Source: Traorella massiliensis
GTDB taxonomy: Bacteria; Bacillota_I; Bacilli_A; Erysipelotrichales; Erysipelotrichaceae
Assembly: GCF_900104665.1 (NCBI RefSeq)
Contig: NZ_LT629969.1
Location: 248,001-312,000 of the forward strand
Direction: 5' to 3'
Length of the DNA stretch: 64,000 nucleotides
Shown here: positions 23,391 to 31,420 of the stretch, piece after piece
Position numbering within the stretch: position 1 is the first letter of the stretch
Layout of the letters: each line of letters starts with the position of its first letter
Notes under the pieces: generated by a model
The model's input: only the letters and a program-made list of their open reading frames with translations
What the model was told of the DNA's origin: nothing
Databases searched by the model: none
Position numbers and translations under genes: made by a program

Positions 23391-24814
23391 TGAAAATTCA
23401 GGAATTTACGAAGGATGTTGAAAAAAATGTACAAAAATGTGCAGCATTGAGTGAAGATGCACAGAAAAAGCTGAATGCGATCGTGACTTTTATTGATCCT
23501 AGTGAACAGATCGAAGCAGTTAAAAAGATGGATGAATCTCTTCCTTTATATGGTGTTCCAATTGCCATCAAGGATAACTTTAATACTAAAGGGATCCGAA
23601 CAACTGCAAGTTCACGTATCTTAGATAACTATGTTCCTATCTATGATGCGACAGTGATCAAGAAATTAAAAGATGCAGGAGCTATTTTATTCGCAAAGAC
23701 AAGCATGGATGAATTGGGGATGGGTGGAACCAATTTAAATGCTTATACGGGTAAAGTAAATAACCCTTATGATGTGAATCGTATTTCAGGTGGCAGCAGT
23801 GGCGGTAGCGCAGCTTTAGTAGCTGAAGGTGTCGTACCGGTGGCTATGGGTACTGATACTGGGGATTCGATTCGTAAACCGGCTGCCTATTGTGGTATTG
23901 TTGGCTTTAAACCAACTTATGGCCGCATTTCACGTTATGGGGTCATTCCTTATGCATCAAGTTTGGATCATGTTGGTTTCTTTACGACTTGTATTAAGGA
24001 CGCAGCTCGAATGCTTCAGGTATGTGCAGGCAGAGATGATCATGATATGACTTCTTCTTATGAGAAAATTGAAGAATATGAAAAGAATTTAAATAGTGAT
24101 ATTCGTGGTAAGAAAATTGCGATCTTGGATAATGTCATGAATTCGATCGAAGATCAGCGCATCGTGGATAATTTTAATGAAGTGATTGAAAAACTTGAAA
24201 AAAGAGGTGCTATCGTAGAAAGAGTCAGCATGGATGAAACTTTGCTTCAGACGTTATTACCTGTATATTTGATCATTGCGAATGCGGAGGCTTGCGCAAA
24301 CCATTCTAATTTAGATGGAGTACGCTTTGGTATGCGGGAAGAAGGTCATGATCTGGAAGAAATTATGATCAATTCCAGAACGAAAGGTTTTTCAAGTGCA
24401 GTTAGAAAAAGATTTGTTTTGGGAAGTTATTCTTTGTTTGTAGAGAATCAGGAGAAATTATTTAGAAAAGCTCAAAAGGTTCGCCGTGTGATCGTAGATG
24501 AATATAAAAAGATCTTAGAACAATATGACTGTGTAATTGCCAGTGCAGCGCCAACAGTTGCTCCACATCCTGAAGACAGCGTTGGTGAAAAGATGAGTGA
24601 TACATATCTGGTTGCCGAGAATTTTATGATTTTAGGAAATATGTCAGGATATCCATCATTGACACTTCCAAGTGGTTTTGTGGAAGATTTGCCAATTGGT
24701 ATCAATGTGACAGCGAAAGCTTTTGATGAACAGAATCTTTTAAATATCTGTAAGGCCATTGAAGAGGAAACAGGTCTTGAAAATCATACAGCAGGAGGGA
24801 ACCATGAACTTTGA
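23390..24814 (+). CDS. gatA: Asp/Glu-tRNA amidotransferase subunit A
   Basis: A 474-residue amidase that frees ammonia from glutamine for GatB. The catalytic Lys lies in PIAIKDNF, the cis-Ser in the SGGSSGGSAALV loop, and the nucleophilic Ser in TDTGDSIRKPA. In most bacterial GatA this last loop reads TGGSxRxPA; here the second Gly is Asp (codon GAT), while Ser, Arg and Pro are intact. The Asp form is, as I recall, also found in some relatives such as Mollicutes, so the enzyme is probably active. It overlaps gatB by 11 bases. Confidence 0.95.
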   Translation: MKIQEFTKDVEKNVQKCAALSEDAQKKLNAIVTFIDPSEQIEAVKKMDESLPLYGVPIAIKDNFNTKGIRTTASSRILDNYVPIYDATVIKKLKDAGAILFAKTSMDELGMGGTNLNAYTGKVNNPYDVNRISGGSSGGSAALVAEGVVPVAMGTDTGDSIRKPAAYCGIVGFKPTYGRISRYGVIPYASSLDHVGFFTTCIKDAARMLQVCAGRDDHDMTSSYEKIEEYEKNLNSDIRGKKIAILDNVMNSIEDQRIVDNFNEVIEKLEKRGAIVERVSMDETLLQTLLPVYLIIANAEACANHSNLDGVRFGMREEGHDLEEIMINSRTKGFSSAVRKRFVLGSYSLFVENQEKLFRKAQKVRRVIVDEYKKILEQYDCVIASAAPTVAPHPEDSVGEKMSDTYLVAENFMILGNMSGYPSLTLPSGFVEDLPIGINVTAKAFDEQNLLNICKAIEEETGLENHTAGGNHEL

Positions 24815-26228
24815 AACAATAATCGGAATTGAAATTCATTGTGAATTAAAAACAAATACTAAAATGTTTTCACAGGGTCCGGTCAGCTTTGGTGAGAGTG
24901 CCAATAGCTGTGTCAATGAGATCGATCTAGGAATGCCAGGAACCTTGCCTTGTTTAAACAAGCATGCTGTGGAATTAGCACTAAGAGCTTGCATGGGAAC
25001 TCATTGTGAGATCGATCCATTAGTGAAATTTGACCGTAAAAATTATTATTATTCTGATTTGCCGAAAGGATTTCAGATCACCCAGCAGTTTCACCCAATT
25101 GGTAAAAATGGATATATCGAAATCTCAACGGAAGAAGGAACAAAAAAGGTTCGTTTGAATCGTATTCATATGGAAGAAGATACGGCGAAACAGTTCCATA
25201 CAAATTATGGTACACTGATTGATTTTAATCGTGCGGGTACACCCTTGATTGAGATCGTTTCAGAGCCGGATATCCGTAGTGGTAAAGAAGCTGCCAGCTA
25301 TGTGGAAGAGTTAAAGAATATGCTTTATTATTTAGGTGTGAGCGACTGTCGAATGGAAGAAGGCAGTATGCGTTGTGATGTGAATATCTCACTTCGTCCG
25401 GAAGGTTCACAAACCTTTGGTACAAAAACAGAAATCAAGAACCTAAATTCTATCAGCAATGTGCAAAAAGCTGTTGACTATGAGATAGAGCGTCAAAGTC
25501 AATTGCTTTTGGCAGGTGAAAAGGTGGAACAGGAAACAAGACGTTTTGATGAAGCTACTAAAACAACGGTATTGATGCGTAAAAAAGAAGGTAATGTGGA
25601 TTATAAATTCTTCCCTGAACCAAATATTTTCCCAATCTTATTGGATGAGGCATGGATCGAAGAAATTCGTGCAACACAGCCGCAATTACCATCACAACGT
25701 AAAGAAAAATATATGCAGGAATATGGTCTGAGTGAATATGACGCAAATACACTGACACAGACCAAAGAGCTGAGTGATTTCTATGATGAGGTCGTGAAGC
25801 ATACCAAAGAATATAAGCTTGCTAGTAACTGGTGTATGGTAGAATTGATGGCAGTATTGAATAAAGAAAATATTAGTTTCAAAGATAATCCATGTTCTCC
25901 TGTACATCTTGCGGAAATGATTGAAATGGTCAGCAAGGGTGAAATTTCTTCTAAACAGGCAAAGGTTGTATTTGAAGAAATCATGAAGGGAAAAGATCCA
26001 AAGAAGGTCGTTGAAGAAAAAGGAATGAAACAGATTTCTGATCCAAACGAGATCCGAAAGCTGGTAACTCAAGTATTGGATGCAAATGAACAAGCCATCC
26101 TTGACTTTAAAAATGGTAAAGGACGTGCTGCTGGAGCTTTAGTAGGACAGGTAATGAAACTTAGTAAAGGACAGGCAAATCCTAAGCTGGCTAATCAAAT
26201 TTTAAATGAGGAATTGAAGAAACGTTAA
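24804..26228 (+). CDS. gatB: Asp/Glu-tRNA amidotransferase subunit B
   Basis: 474 residues. The kinase-like catalytic domain starts with FETIIGIEIHCELKT, followed by family motifs (DLGMPGTLPCLN, RKNYYYSDLPKGFQ, GTPLIEIVSEPD, GTKTEIKNLNS), and the C-terminal YqeY-like tail domain (GRAAGALVGQVMK) that contacts tRNA. It phosphorylates the misacylated Glu or Asp and transfers ammonia. ATG 24804 is chosen because AGGAGGGA lies just before it; an upstream in-frame ATG lies well inside gatA. Confidence 0.96.
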   Translation: MNFETIIGIEIHCELKTNTKMFSQGPVSFGESANSCVNEIDLGMPGTLPCLNKHAVELALRACMGTHCEIDPLVKFDRKNYYYSDLPKGFQITQQFHPIGKNGYIEISTEEGTKKVRLNRIHMEEDTAKQFHTNYGTLIDFNRAGTPLIEIVSEPDIRSGKEAASYVEELKNMLYYLGVSDCRMEEGSMRCDVNISLRPEGSQTFGTKTEIKNLNSISNVQKAVDYEIERQSQLLLAGEKVEQETRRFDEATKTTVLMRKKEGNVDYKFFPEPNIFPILLDEAWIEEIRATQPQLPSQRKEKYMQEYGLSEYDANTLTQTKELSDFYDEVVKHTKEYKLASNWCMVELMAVLNKENISFKDNPCSPVHLAEMIEMVSKGEISSKQAKVVFEEIMKGKDPKKVVEEKGMKQISDPNEIRKLVTQVLDANEQAILDFKNGKGRAAGALVGQVMKLSKGQANPKLANQILNEELKKR

Positions 26229-26262
26229 AAATCAAGTACAATAGAAGCAAGGAGCTGATTTT

Positions 26263-26856
26263 ATGCCAAAAGGAAAAACAAACGTAAAAGAAAATACAAA
26301 CGTAAAGAAAAAACCGCATATTGTACTGGGGTTATTGATAGTTGTACTTTTGATTCCTATCATTATTCTGGCAGCAATTCTAGTTACTTCGCTGGAAGAT
26401 TCTTCACAGCCAGTAGTAGGAAGTCGTTATCAAAATGAATTAGATCCAGCTATAACAGAGGAAAATATTACTTCTTTGGAAAATGCCTTGGTTTTTGATG
26501 GAACGGATTCTATACAGGTGAATTTTAAAACTGCCCGTGTTGCGATTCTTGTAGATACAAGTGATGATATGTCAGCTGATAGTATCAGCACTCTTATTCA
26601 ACAGATATATGCGAAGGTCAATGAAGTACTTCCGATCGAAACTTATTTCACAAATCGTAGTGAAGGTGACAGTTATGTTAAGATGTATGATTTACAGATT
26701 GATGCTTACAATGTAATAAGTGGCGATAATCAAATTCATTATGTTTTAACAAAAACAGGTGCTCAAAGCGAACCTTTATTGGAACTTGTAAGTTCACCAA
26801 AAAATGAAGAAGTAGCGAATGATGTTCAGAATCAGAATACAAATGAAGGAGAATAA
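26263..26856 (+). CDS. Hypothetical membrane-anchored protein
   Basis: 197 residues. A Lys-rich N-terminus (KGKTNVKENTNVKKK) precedes one membrane segment at about residues 19-45 (IVLGLLIVVLLIPIIILAAIL); the rest, about 150 residues, is predicted to face outside and has an acidic Asn/Glu tail. No family recognised. AGCAAGGAGC lies upstream of the ATG. It is probably transcribed from the gatB side and ends at the terminator at 26855. Confidence 0.65.
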   Translation: MPKGKTNVKENTNVKKKPHIVLGLLIVVLLIPIIILAAILVTSLEDSSQPVVGSRYQNELDPAITEENITSLENALVFDGTDSIQVNFKTARVAILVDTSDDMSADSISTLIQQIYAKVNEVLPIETYFTNRSEGDSYVKMYDLQIDAYNVISGDNQIHYVLTKTGAQSEPLLELVSSPKNEEVANDVQNQNTNEGE

Positions 26857-26876
26857 AAAGGGCATAGCCCTTTTTT
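26855..26876 (+). terminator. Terminator at the end of the gat region
   Basis: AAAAAGGGC and GCCCTTTTTT pair around ATA; the T run ends 8 bases before the next start codon. Confidence 0.85.
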
Positions 26877-26884
26877 AGCACGTT

Positions 26885-28207
26885 ATGAGAAAGAATGAGA
26901 AATTTATTGGAAAATGTGAAAACTATACTTATCAAGGGTTAGGTGTAGTAAAATACGAAGGTCAGCCTGTTTTTGTCAAGGATATGTTAGAGGGTGAAAC
27001 GGGTGAAATCGTCATTACAAAAGTGTTGAAAAATTATGCCTTTGGAAGATGCTTGCAGCTTCTTAAAAGCAGTAAGGAACGTGTAGAGCCACGCTGTTTA
27101 ATCTATAAGCAGTGTGGAGGATGTCAGCTTTCACACATGTCTAAGCAAGCTCAAAAAGCTTTTAAAAGGCAGAGAGTGCAGGACTGTATCACTCGCATTG
27201 GAAAGATAGAACTTGAAGTTGAAGATGTTTTATCAATGGAAGATCCTTATCATTATCGAAATAAAGGACAAGTTCCTGTGGGAATGAAAGATGATCAAGT
27301 AATTTGTGGATTTTATCGTATTCATTCAAATGATATCATTGATATGAATGAGTGTCTTATACAGCATCCTCTAATCAATGAAATGGTACAGATCATTAAA
27401 GCACAGCTTCAAAAATATCAAATTGGCAGTTATTTCCGTCATCTTTTGATCAAGGTCGGTTTTGAAAGTAAAGAAATGATGGTCGTATTGATTGTCAGAG
27501 AAGAAAAAATTCCTCATTTAGAGGAATTAGTACGAGTTATTTGTCAGCAGGAATATGTAAAGTCAGTGATCATGAATCTAAACCAGCGAAATGATAATGT
27601 TATTTTAGGTGATAAAGAAACACTATTATATGGAAAATCTACGATCCAGGATACTTTGATGGGTCTTAAGTTTAATATATCTTCAAAGTCTTTTTATCAA
27701 GTTAATCCAATTCAAACATGTGTCTTATATGAAAAAGCAGTTGAATTTGCGAATCTTACAGGAAAAGAAACAGTATTAGATTTATATTGTGGCATTGGAA
27801 CAATTTCTATGTTTATGGCAAAAAAAGCAAAGCATGTGATAGGGATTGAAATTGTTGAAGATGCAATTAAAGACGCAAAGAAAAATGCTTTGCTTAATCA
27901 AATTGATAATGTTGAGTTTGTATGTAGTGATGCTGGAACATTTGCCTCTGAGATAGCTAAAAATAATCAGCATTTAGATGTGATTTGTGTCGATCCGCCT
28001 CGTAAAGGCTGTGATCAGAAGACATTGGAGAGCATTCTAAAGATGAGTCCTCAGCGAATCGTTTATGTCTCCTGTGATCCTGCAACACTGGCTCGAGATT
28101 TATATTTCTTGTCTCAGAATGGTTATGAAGTAAAAAAAGTACAGCCTGTGGATATGTTCCCGCAAACGACACACGTTGAATGTGTAAACCTGATAGTAAG
28201 AAAATAA
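26885..28207 (+). CDS. 23S rRNA (uracil-5-)-methyltransferase, RlmD/RlmCD type
   Basis: 440 residues, COG2265. An N-terminal TRAM/OB domain (KCENYTYQGLGVVKYEGQ) is followed by the 4Fe-4S cysteines (CLIYKQCGGCQL plus NECLIQH), the SAM motif VLDLYCGIGTISMFMA, the DPPRKGC motif and the catalytic nucleophile in IVYVSCDPATLARDL. It methylates C5 of uridine in 23S rRNA. The ATG at 26885 has no ribosome site and follows a terminator T run by 8 bases, so it may be read from a promoter inside the hairpin region or leaderless. The C-terminus stops at NLIVRK; see the relic just behind it. Confidence 0.9.
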   Translation: MRKNEKFIGKCENYTYQGLGVVKYEGQPVFVKDMLEGETGEIVITKVLKNYAFGRCLQLLKSSKERVEPRCLIYKQCGGCQLSHMSKQAQKAFKRQRVQDCITRIGKIELEVEDVLSMEDPYHYRNKGQVPVGMKDDQVICGFYRIHSNDIIDMNECLIQHPLINEMVQIIKAQLQKYQIGSYFRHLLIKVGFESKEMMVVLIVREEKIPHLEELVRVICQQEYVKSVIMNLNQRNDNVILGDKETLLYGKSTIQDTLMGLKFNISSKSFYQVNPIQTCVLYEKAVEFANLTGKETVLDLYCGIGTISMFMAKKAKHVIGIEIVEDAIKDAKKNALLNQIDNVEFVCSDAGTFASEIAKNNQHLDVICVDPPRKGCDQKTLESILKMSPQRIVYVSCDPATLARDLYFLSQNGYEVKKVQPVDMFPQTTHVECVNLIVRK

Positions 28208-28340
28208 AAGTGCAAATAAGCCTATAAATAAAGGATATTTTGAAGATTGGATGATGAAAACTATTGATCCTCCAAAAATGGGCATCAACTGATACTAAAT
28301 AGATAAATACCTGGTTTTCATAAAAATCAGGCATTTTCAT
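28208..28340 (+). other. Relic of a C-terminal coding segment, with hairpin
   Basis: Behind the RlmD-like stop, one frame reads KPINKGYFEDWMMKTIDPP then KMGIN and TGA. A very similar peptide (KPMNKEYIEDRKIKIIDPS, then KVDIN and TGA) is readable at 34105-34175. Both follow a NLIV(R/K)K-like string, so they are homologous remnants. At 28310-28331 CCTGGTTTT pairs with AAAATCAGG as a weak terminator. The remaining bases to 28458 show nothing. Confidence 0.5.
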
Positions 28341-28458
28341 ATGGACAAATACATGTATTGTTTATGATGAAATAATCAATAAAACTTGGCTAGTATAAAA
28401 AATGTGTAAAGATTAATGAATGGAAAATGTAAAAAATAACAAAGTATTTTGCTTCATA

Positions 28459-28486
28459 TTGACGTAAAAAAGATTAAGATTATAGA
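28459..28486 (+). promoter_or_regulatory. Promoter of the solute-binding protein
   Basis: TTGACG at 28459-28464 and TATAGA at 28481-28486 with 16 bases between; the gene starts 36 bases further on with AAGGAGG before it. Confidence 0.65.
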
Positions 28487-28521
28487 ATACTAACGGTAAT
28501 GCTACAAGGAGGAAAAAGCGT

Positions 28522-29781
28522 ATGAAAAAACTAGCCAAGCTATTAGTTGCTTTTGCGATGACTGCCAGCGTAGCTGCTTGTTCTGGTAATACAGGAACGA
28601 CAGATGAAGCGACAACCATCACAATCTGGCACACTTTCACTGAAGATCATGAAGCCATGCTGGAACAGATTGCCGATGATTTTGAAAGTGAGAATGAAAA
28701 CATTACTGTAGAAGTTATTGGGGGATATGATCCTAATACATATGAATCAGTCATTACAGATGCTGTCGCAAATGGAGTAGGACCAAACCTGGTCTTTAAT
28801 TTTTCAACTTTCGCAAATACTTTTGATGGTCAGGATGTATTAATTCCATTTGATGATTACTGGGATTTTAATTATGCTGATATTACTACACCAGCAATTT
28901 ATGAAGAATCGACTAATTTTTCTGATGGAAAAGTGCATATTGTACCAGTCTATACATCAGGACCAGTTCTGTTTGTAAACAAAGCTATCTATGATGAAGT
29001 AGGAGTAGAAATTCCTACGACTTGGGATGAAGTAAAAGAAACTTCTAAAAAGATCTATGAAGAAACAGGTATTGTTGGTTTTGCTGTAGATTCATTAACT
29101 GATCTGGCACAGATTTTGATCTATCAGTCTCATGAAGGACAGATCGTAGACCTTGAAAACAATGAAGTTGCTTTCAATGATGAAAAAACTCTTGAATGGG
29201 TTGAATGGTGGGCAGAAGGTGTACGTGAAGGATATTTCCAGATTACTGCTCAGAGTGCTGACGGATACAACTCAGGAGATATAAACAGTGGCTTGATTGC
29301 ATCTTATATCGGTTCATGTGCAGGTATGCCTTATCTTGATCTTTCAAGTATCAACGGAGATTTACAGGTCGTAAGAATACCGATGATATCTGATGCAGAA
29401 TATGAAAATGCGGGTTCTATTTCAAATCGTGGTGCTATCGGATTTAAGGGAACAGAAGCACAGGATCAGGCAGTAGCTGATTTTGTTGAATATTTCATCA
29501 GCCGTAATTCTGAATGGGTACAAGCAGTGAGTGCAAACTCACCTTACACAGCAGTTCTTGAAGATGAAAGCTATCAGGAATTCATTGCATCAAACCCTGC
29601 CTTACAGGCTTTAGAAGATCAGATGCCCGTTTCATTTATTGCACCTGTATTCACAGGATCTTCTGAAATGCGTAATCAATTAGAAGAATTATTTAAAGGT
29701 CCGGCTGATCCATCCTTCGATGCTGCAACGGCTTTACAGAAAGCTGTAGACAATACAAATGCAGCAATGCAAGACGAATAA
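28522..29781 (+). CDS. Extracellular solute-binding lipoprotein (UgpB/MalE-like)
   Basis: 419 residues. The lipobox SVAAC places the lipidated Cys at about residue 20. The mature part is a type 1 sugar-binding fold: TITIWHTFTEDHEAMLEQIADDF at the start, GPNLVFNFST, PVYTSGPVLFVNKAIYDEVG, TTWDEVKETSKKI. By pattern it is closest to glycerol-3-phosphate or oligosaccharide binders. No permease or ATPase genes lie beside it, so it must serve a transporter encoded elsewhere. It has its own promoter and terminator. Confidence 0.85.
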   Translation: MKKLAKLLVAFAMTASVAACSGNTGTTDEATTITIWHTFTEDHEAMLEQIADDFESENENITVEVIGGYDPNTYESVITDAVANGVGPNLVFNFSTFANTFDGQDVLIPFDDYWDFNYADITTPAIYEESTNFSDGKVHIVPVYTSGPVLFVNKAIYDEVGVEIPTTWDEVKETSKKIYEETGIVGFAVDSLTDLAQILIYQSHEGQIVDLENNEVAFNDEKTLEWVEWWAEGVREGYFQITAQSADGYNSGDINSGLIASYIGSCAGMPYLDLSSINGDLQVVRIPMISDAEYENAGSISNRGAIGFKGTEAQDQAVADFVEYFISRNSEWVQAVSANSPYTAVLEDESYQEFIASNPALQALEDQMPVSFIAPVFTGSSEMRNQLEELFKGPADPSFDAATALQKAVDNTNAAMQDE

Positions 29782-29817
29782 AACTTTTAAAAAATAAAAG
29801 TAATTTATACTTTATTT

Positions 29818-29842
29818 AGGCTATTTACAAATAGCCTTTTTT
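29818..29842 (+). terminator. Terminator after the solute-binding protein
   Basis: AGGCTATT and AATAGCCT form an 8-bp stem with loop TACA, followed by five or six T. Confidence 0.85.
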
Positions 29843-29868
29843 AATACTAGAAATCTTCAGATAAACAA

Positions 29869-29884
29869 ATCAAAAAAAATTGAT
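29869..29884. promoter_or_regulatory. ArsR-type operator 1
   Basis: ATCAA and TTGAT arms with a six-A centre; the same 16-base sequence recurs in front of the permease at 30297. It lies 7 bases upstream of the -35 box. Confidence 0.7.
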
Positions 29885-29891
29885 ATATCTA

Positions 29892-29920
29892 TTGACAATA
29901 ATTACTTTAAAAGATATGAT
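29892..29920 (+). promoter_or_regulatory. arsR promoter
   Basis: A near-consensus promoter: TTGACA at 29892-29897, 17 bases, TATGAT at 29915-29920. Operators flank it on both sides, as expected for arsenic-responsive autorepression. Confidence 0.85.
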
Positions 29921-29924
29921 AAAC

Positions 29925-29944
29925 ACATCAAAATAATTTGATGT
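29925..29944. promoter_or_regulatory. ArsR-type operator 2
   Basis: ACATCAAA and TTTGATGT are perfect inverted repeats around ATAA, placed 4 bases after the -10 box, over the transcription start. Confidence 0.8.
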
Positions 29945-29958
29945 GAAGGAGTAATAGG

Positions 29959-30243
29959 ATGGATTATTCAAAAGATGTGAAAATATTTAAAGCTCTCTGT
30001 GATGAAAAAAGATTGAATATTTTAAATCATTTAAAAAGCGGGGAGAAATGTGCTTGTGTTTTGATTGAGTATATGAATATAGGGCAGTCTGCTCTATCTT
30101 ATCATATGAAGGTTCTATGTGATTCTGGAATTGTAGTAAGCAGACAGGAAGGGAAATGGACACATTATAGAATCAGTAAATCGGGTAGTGAATATGCAGC
30201 TAAACGGCTACTAGAATTAACTTCACAAAAAGATAGGGATTAA
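29959..30243 (+). CDS. arsR: ArsR-family metalloregulator
   Basis: 94 residues with a winged helix-turn-helix typical of ArsR/SmtB: FKALCDEKRLNILNHLKSG, recognition helix IGQSALSYHMKVLCDSG and the wing GKWTHYRIS. The Cys pair in EKCACVL sits at the start of helix 3, where arsenite binds in classical ArsR proteins. It is flanked by ATCAA-N6-TTGAT operators and a strong promoter, and stands before arsP, so it represses this locus until arsenite is present. Confidence 0.92.
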   Translation: MDYSKDVKIFKALCDEKRLNILNHLKSGEKCACVLIEYMNIGQSALSYHMKVLCDSGIVVSRQEGKWTHYRISKSGSEYAAKRLLELTSQKDRD

Positions 30244-30261
30244 TCTTATTTGTTATATATG

Positions 30262-30283
30262 AGTCATCTTCAGATGACTTTTA
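30262..30283 (+). terminator. Weak hairpin between arsR and the permease
   Basis: AGTCATCT and AGATGACT pair around TC and are followed by four T. It may reduce read-through from arsR to the permease. Confidence 0.5.
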
Positions 30284-30296
30284 TAAATCTTTACAC

Positions 30297-30312
30297 ATCA
30301 AAAAAAATTGAT
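30297..30312. promoter_or_regulatory. ArsR-type operator 3
   Basis: Identical in its 16 bases to operator 1 (ATCAA, six A, TTGAT), and placed 8 bases before the AGGAGGG of the permease gene. Confidence 0.7.
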
Positions 30313-30332
30313 ATATTACGAGGAGGGATTTC

Positions 30333-31367
30333 TTGGAAGCATTAAATTTGTTTTGGATTTTTTTTCAAGATCAAATACTGGGAATGAAATGGCTGAATGA
30401 TTTTATAGGCTATATCTTATCTAGCACAGGATTGGAGATGAATAGTCGTATTGGAGGAAGTATTCAGTTCTTTGTATATGACGTAATTAAAATTACAATT
30501 TTGTTGTGTATACTGATATTTATTATTTCATATATACAAAGTTATTTTCCCCCAGAGAGAAGTAAGAAGATATTAGGTCGATTTCATGGTATAGGGGCGA
30601 ATATTATATCTGCTTTGTTAGGAACAGTGACACCTTTTTGTTCATGTTCTTCCATTCCCTTATTTATCGGATTTACCAGTGCAGGGCTTCCGTTAGGAGT
30701 AACATTCTCATTTCTGATATCTTCTCCTATGGTTGATTTGGGGAGCCTGGTATTACTGATGAGTATTTTTGGAACAAAGGTAGCGGTAGCTTATGTCTTG
30801 CTTGGACTTGTTATTGCAGTTGCTGGAGGGACATTAATAGAAAAAATGCATATGGAAAAATATGTAGAAGAATTTGTGAAAAGTGCAAGTAATGTCGATA
30901 TTGATTCACCTTCACTGACGAAAAAACAGAGGATTCAATACGCAAAAGAACAGGTTTTAGAAACCTTTAAGAAAGTTTTTCCCTATATTTTACTTGGAGT
31001 TGGAATTGGTGCGATTATTCATAATTGGATTCCTGAAACCTGGATCAATAGTATATTGGGAAGCAAGAATTCATTTGGAGTTATTCTGGCAACACTTGTA
31101 GGAATACCTATGTATGCAGATATCTTTGGCACGATACCAATTGCCGAAGCTTTACTGGCGAAAGGTGCAGAGTTAGGAACTGTCTTATCATTTATGATGG
31201 CAGTCACCACACTTAGTTTTCCATCTATAATAATGTTAAAAAAGATTGTAAAGCCAAAGCTATTGACATTGTTTATTGGAATTTGTGCTTTAGGAATCAT
31301 AATAGTAGGTTATGTATTTAATATATTTAGTATATTATTTAGAGTAAGGACGAAAAGTAGTACTTAA
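30333..31367 (+). CDS. arsP: Permease of the ArsP/DUF318 family
   Basis: 344 residues, about eight membrane segments. The signature TPFCSCSSIPLFIGF near residue 105 and the second half-repeat (GIPMYADIFGTIPIAEAL) are characteristic of the DUF318 permease family (PF03773), which includes ArsP, an exporter of trivalent organoarsenicals. The start is TTG 30333 after the strong site AGGAGGG. Its operator matches those of arsR, so both are controlled together. The substrate is inferred from the neighbours arsR, a thioredoxin and arsC. Confidence 0.8.
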   Translation: MEALNLFWIFFQDQILGMKWLNDFIGYILSSTGLEMNSRIGGSIQFFVYDVIKITILLCILIFIISYIQSYFPPERSKKILGRFHGIGANIISALLGTVTPFCSCSSIPLFIGFTSAGLPLGVTFSFLISSPMVDLGSLVLLMSIFGTKVAVAYVLLGLVIAVAGGTLIEKMHMEKYVEEFVKSASNVDIDSPSLTKKQRIQYAKEQVLETFKKVFPYILLGVGIGAIIHNWIPETWINSILGSKNSFGVILATLVGIPMYADIFGTIPIAEALLAKGAELGTVLSFMMAVTTLSFPSIIMLKKIVKPKLLTLFIGICALGIIIVGYVFNIFSILFRVRTKSST

Positions 31368-31420
31368 TCGAAAAGAAAAAGAAGAGATTTTAAATAAAAA
31401 AGTTAAATAAAAAAAATGAG

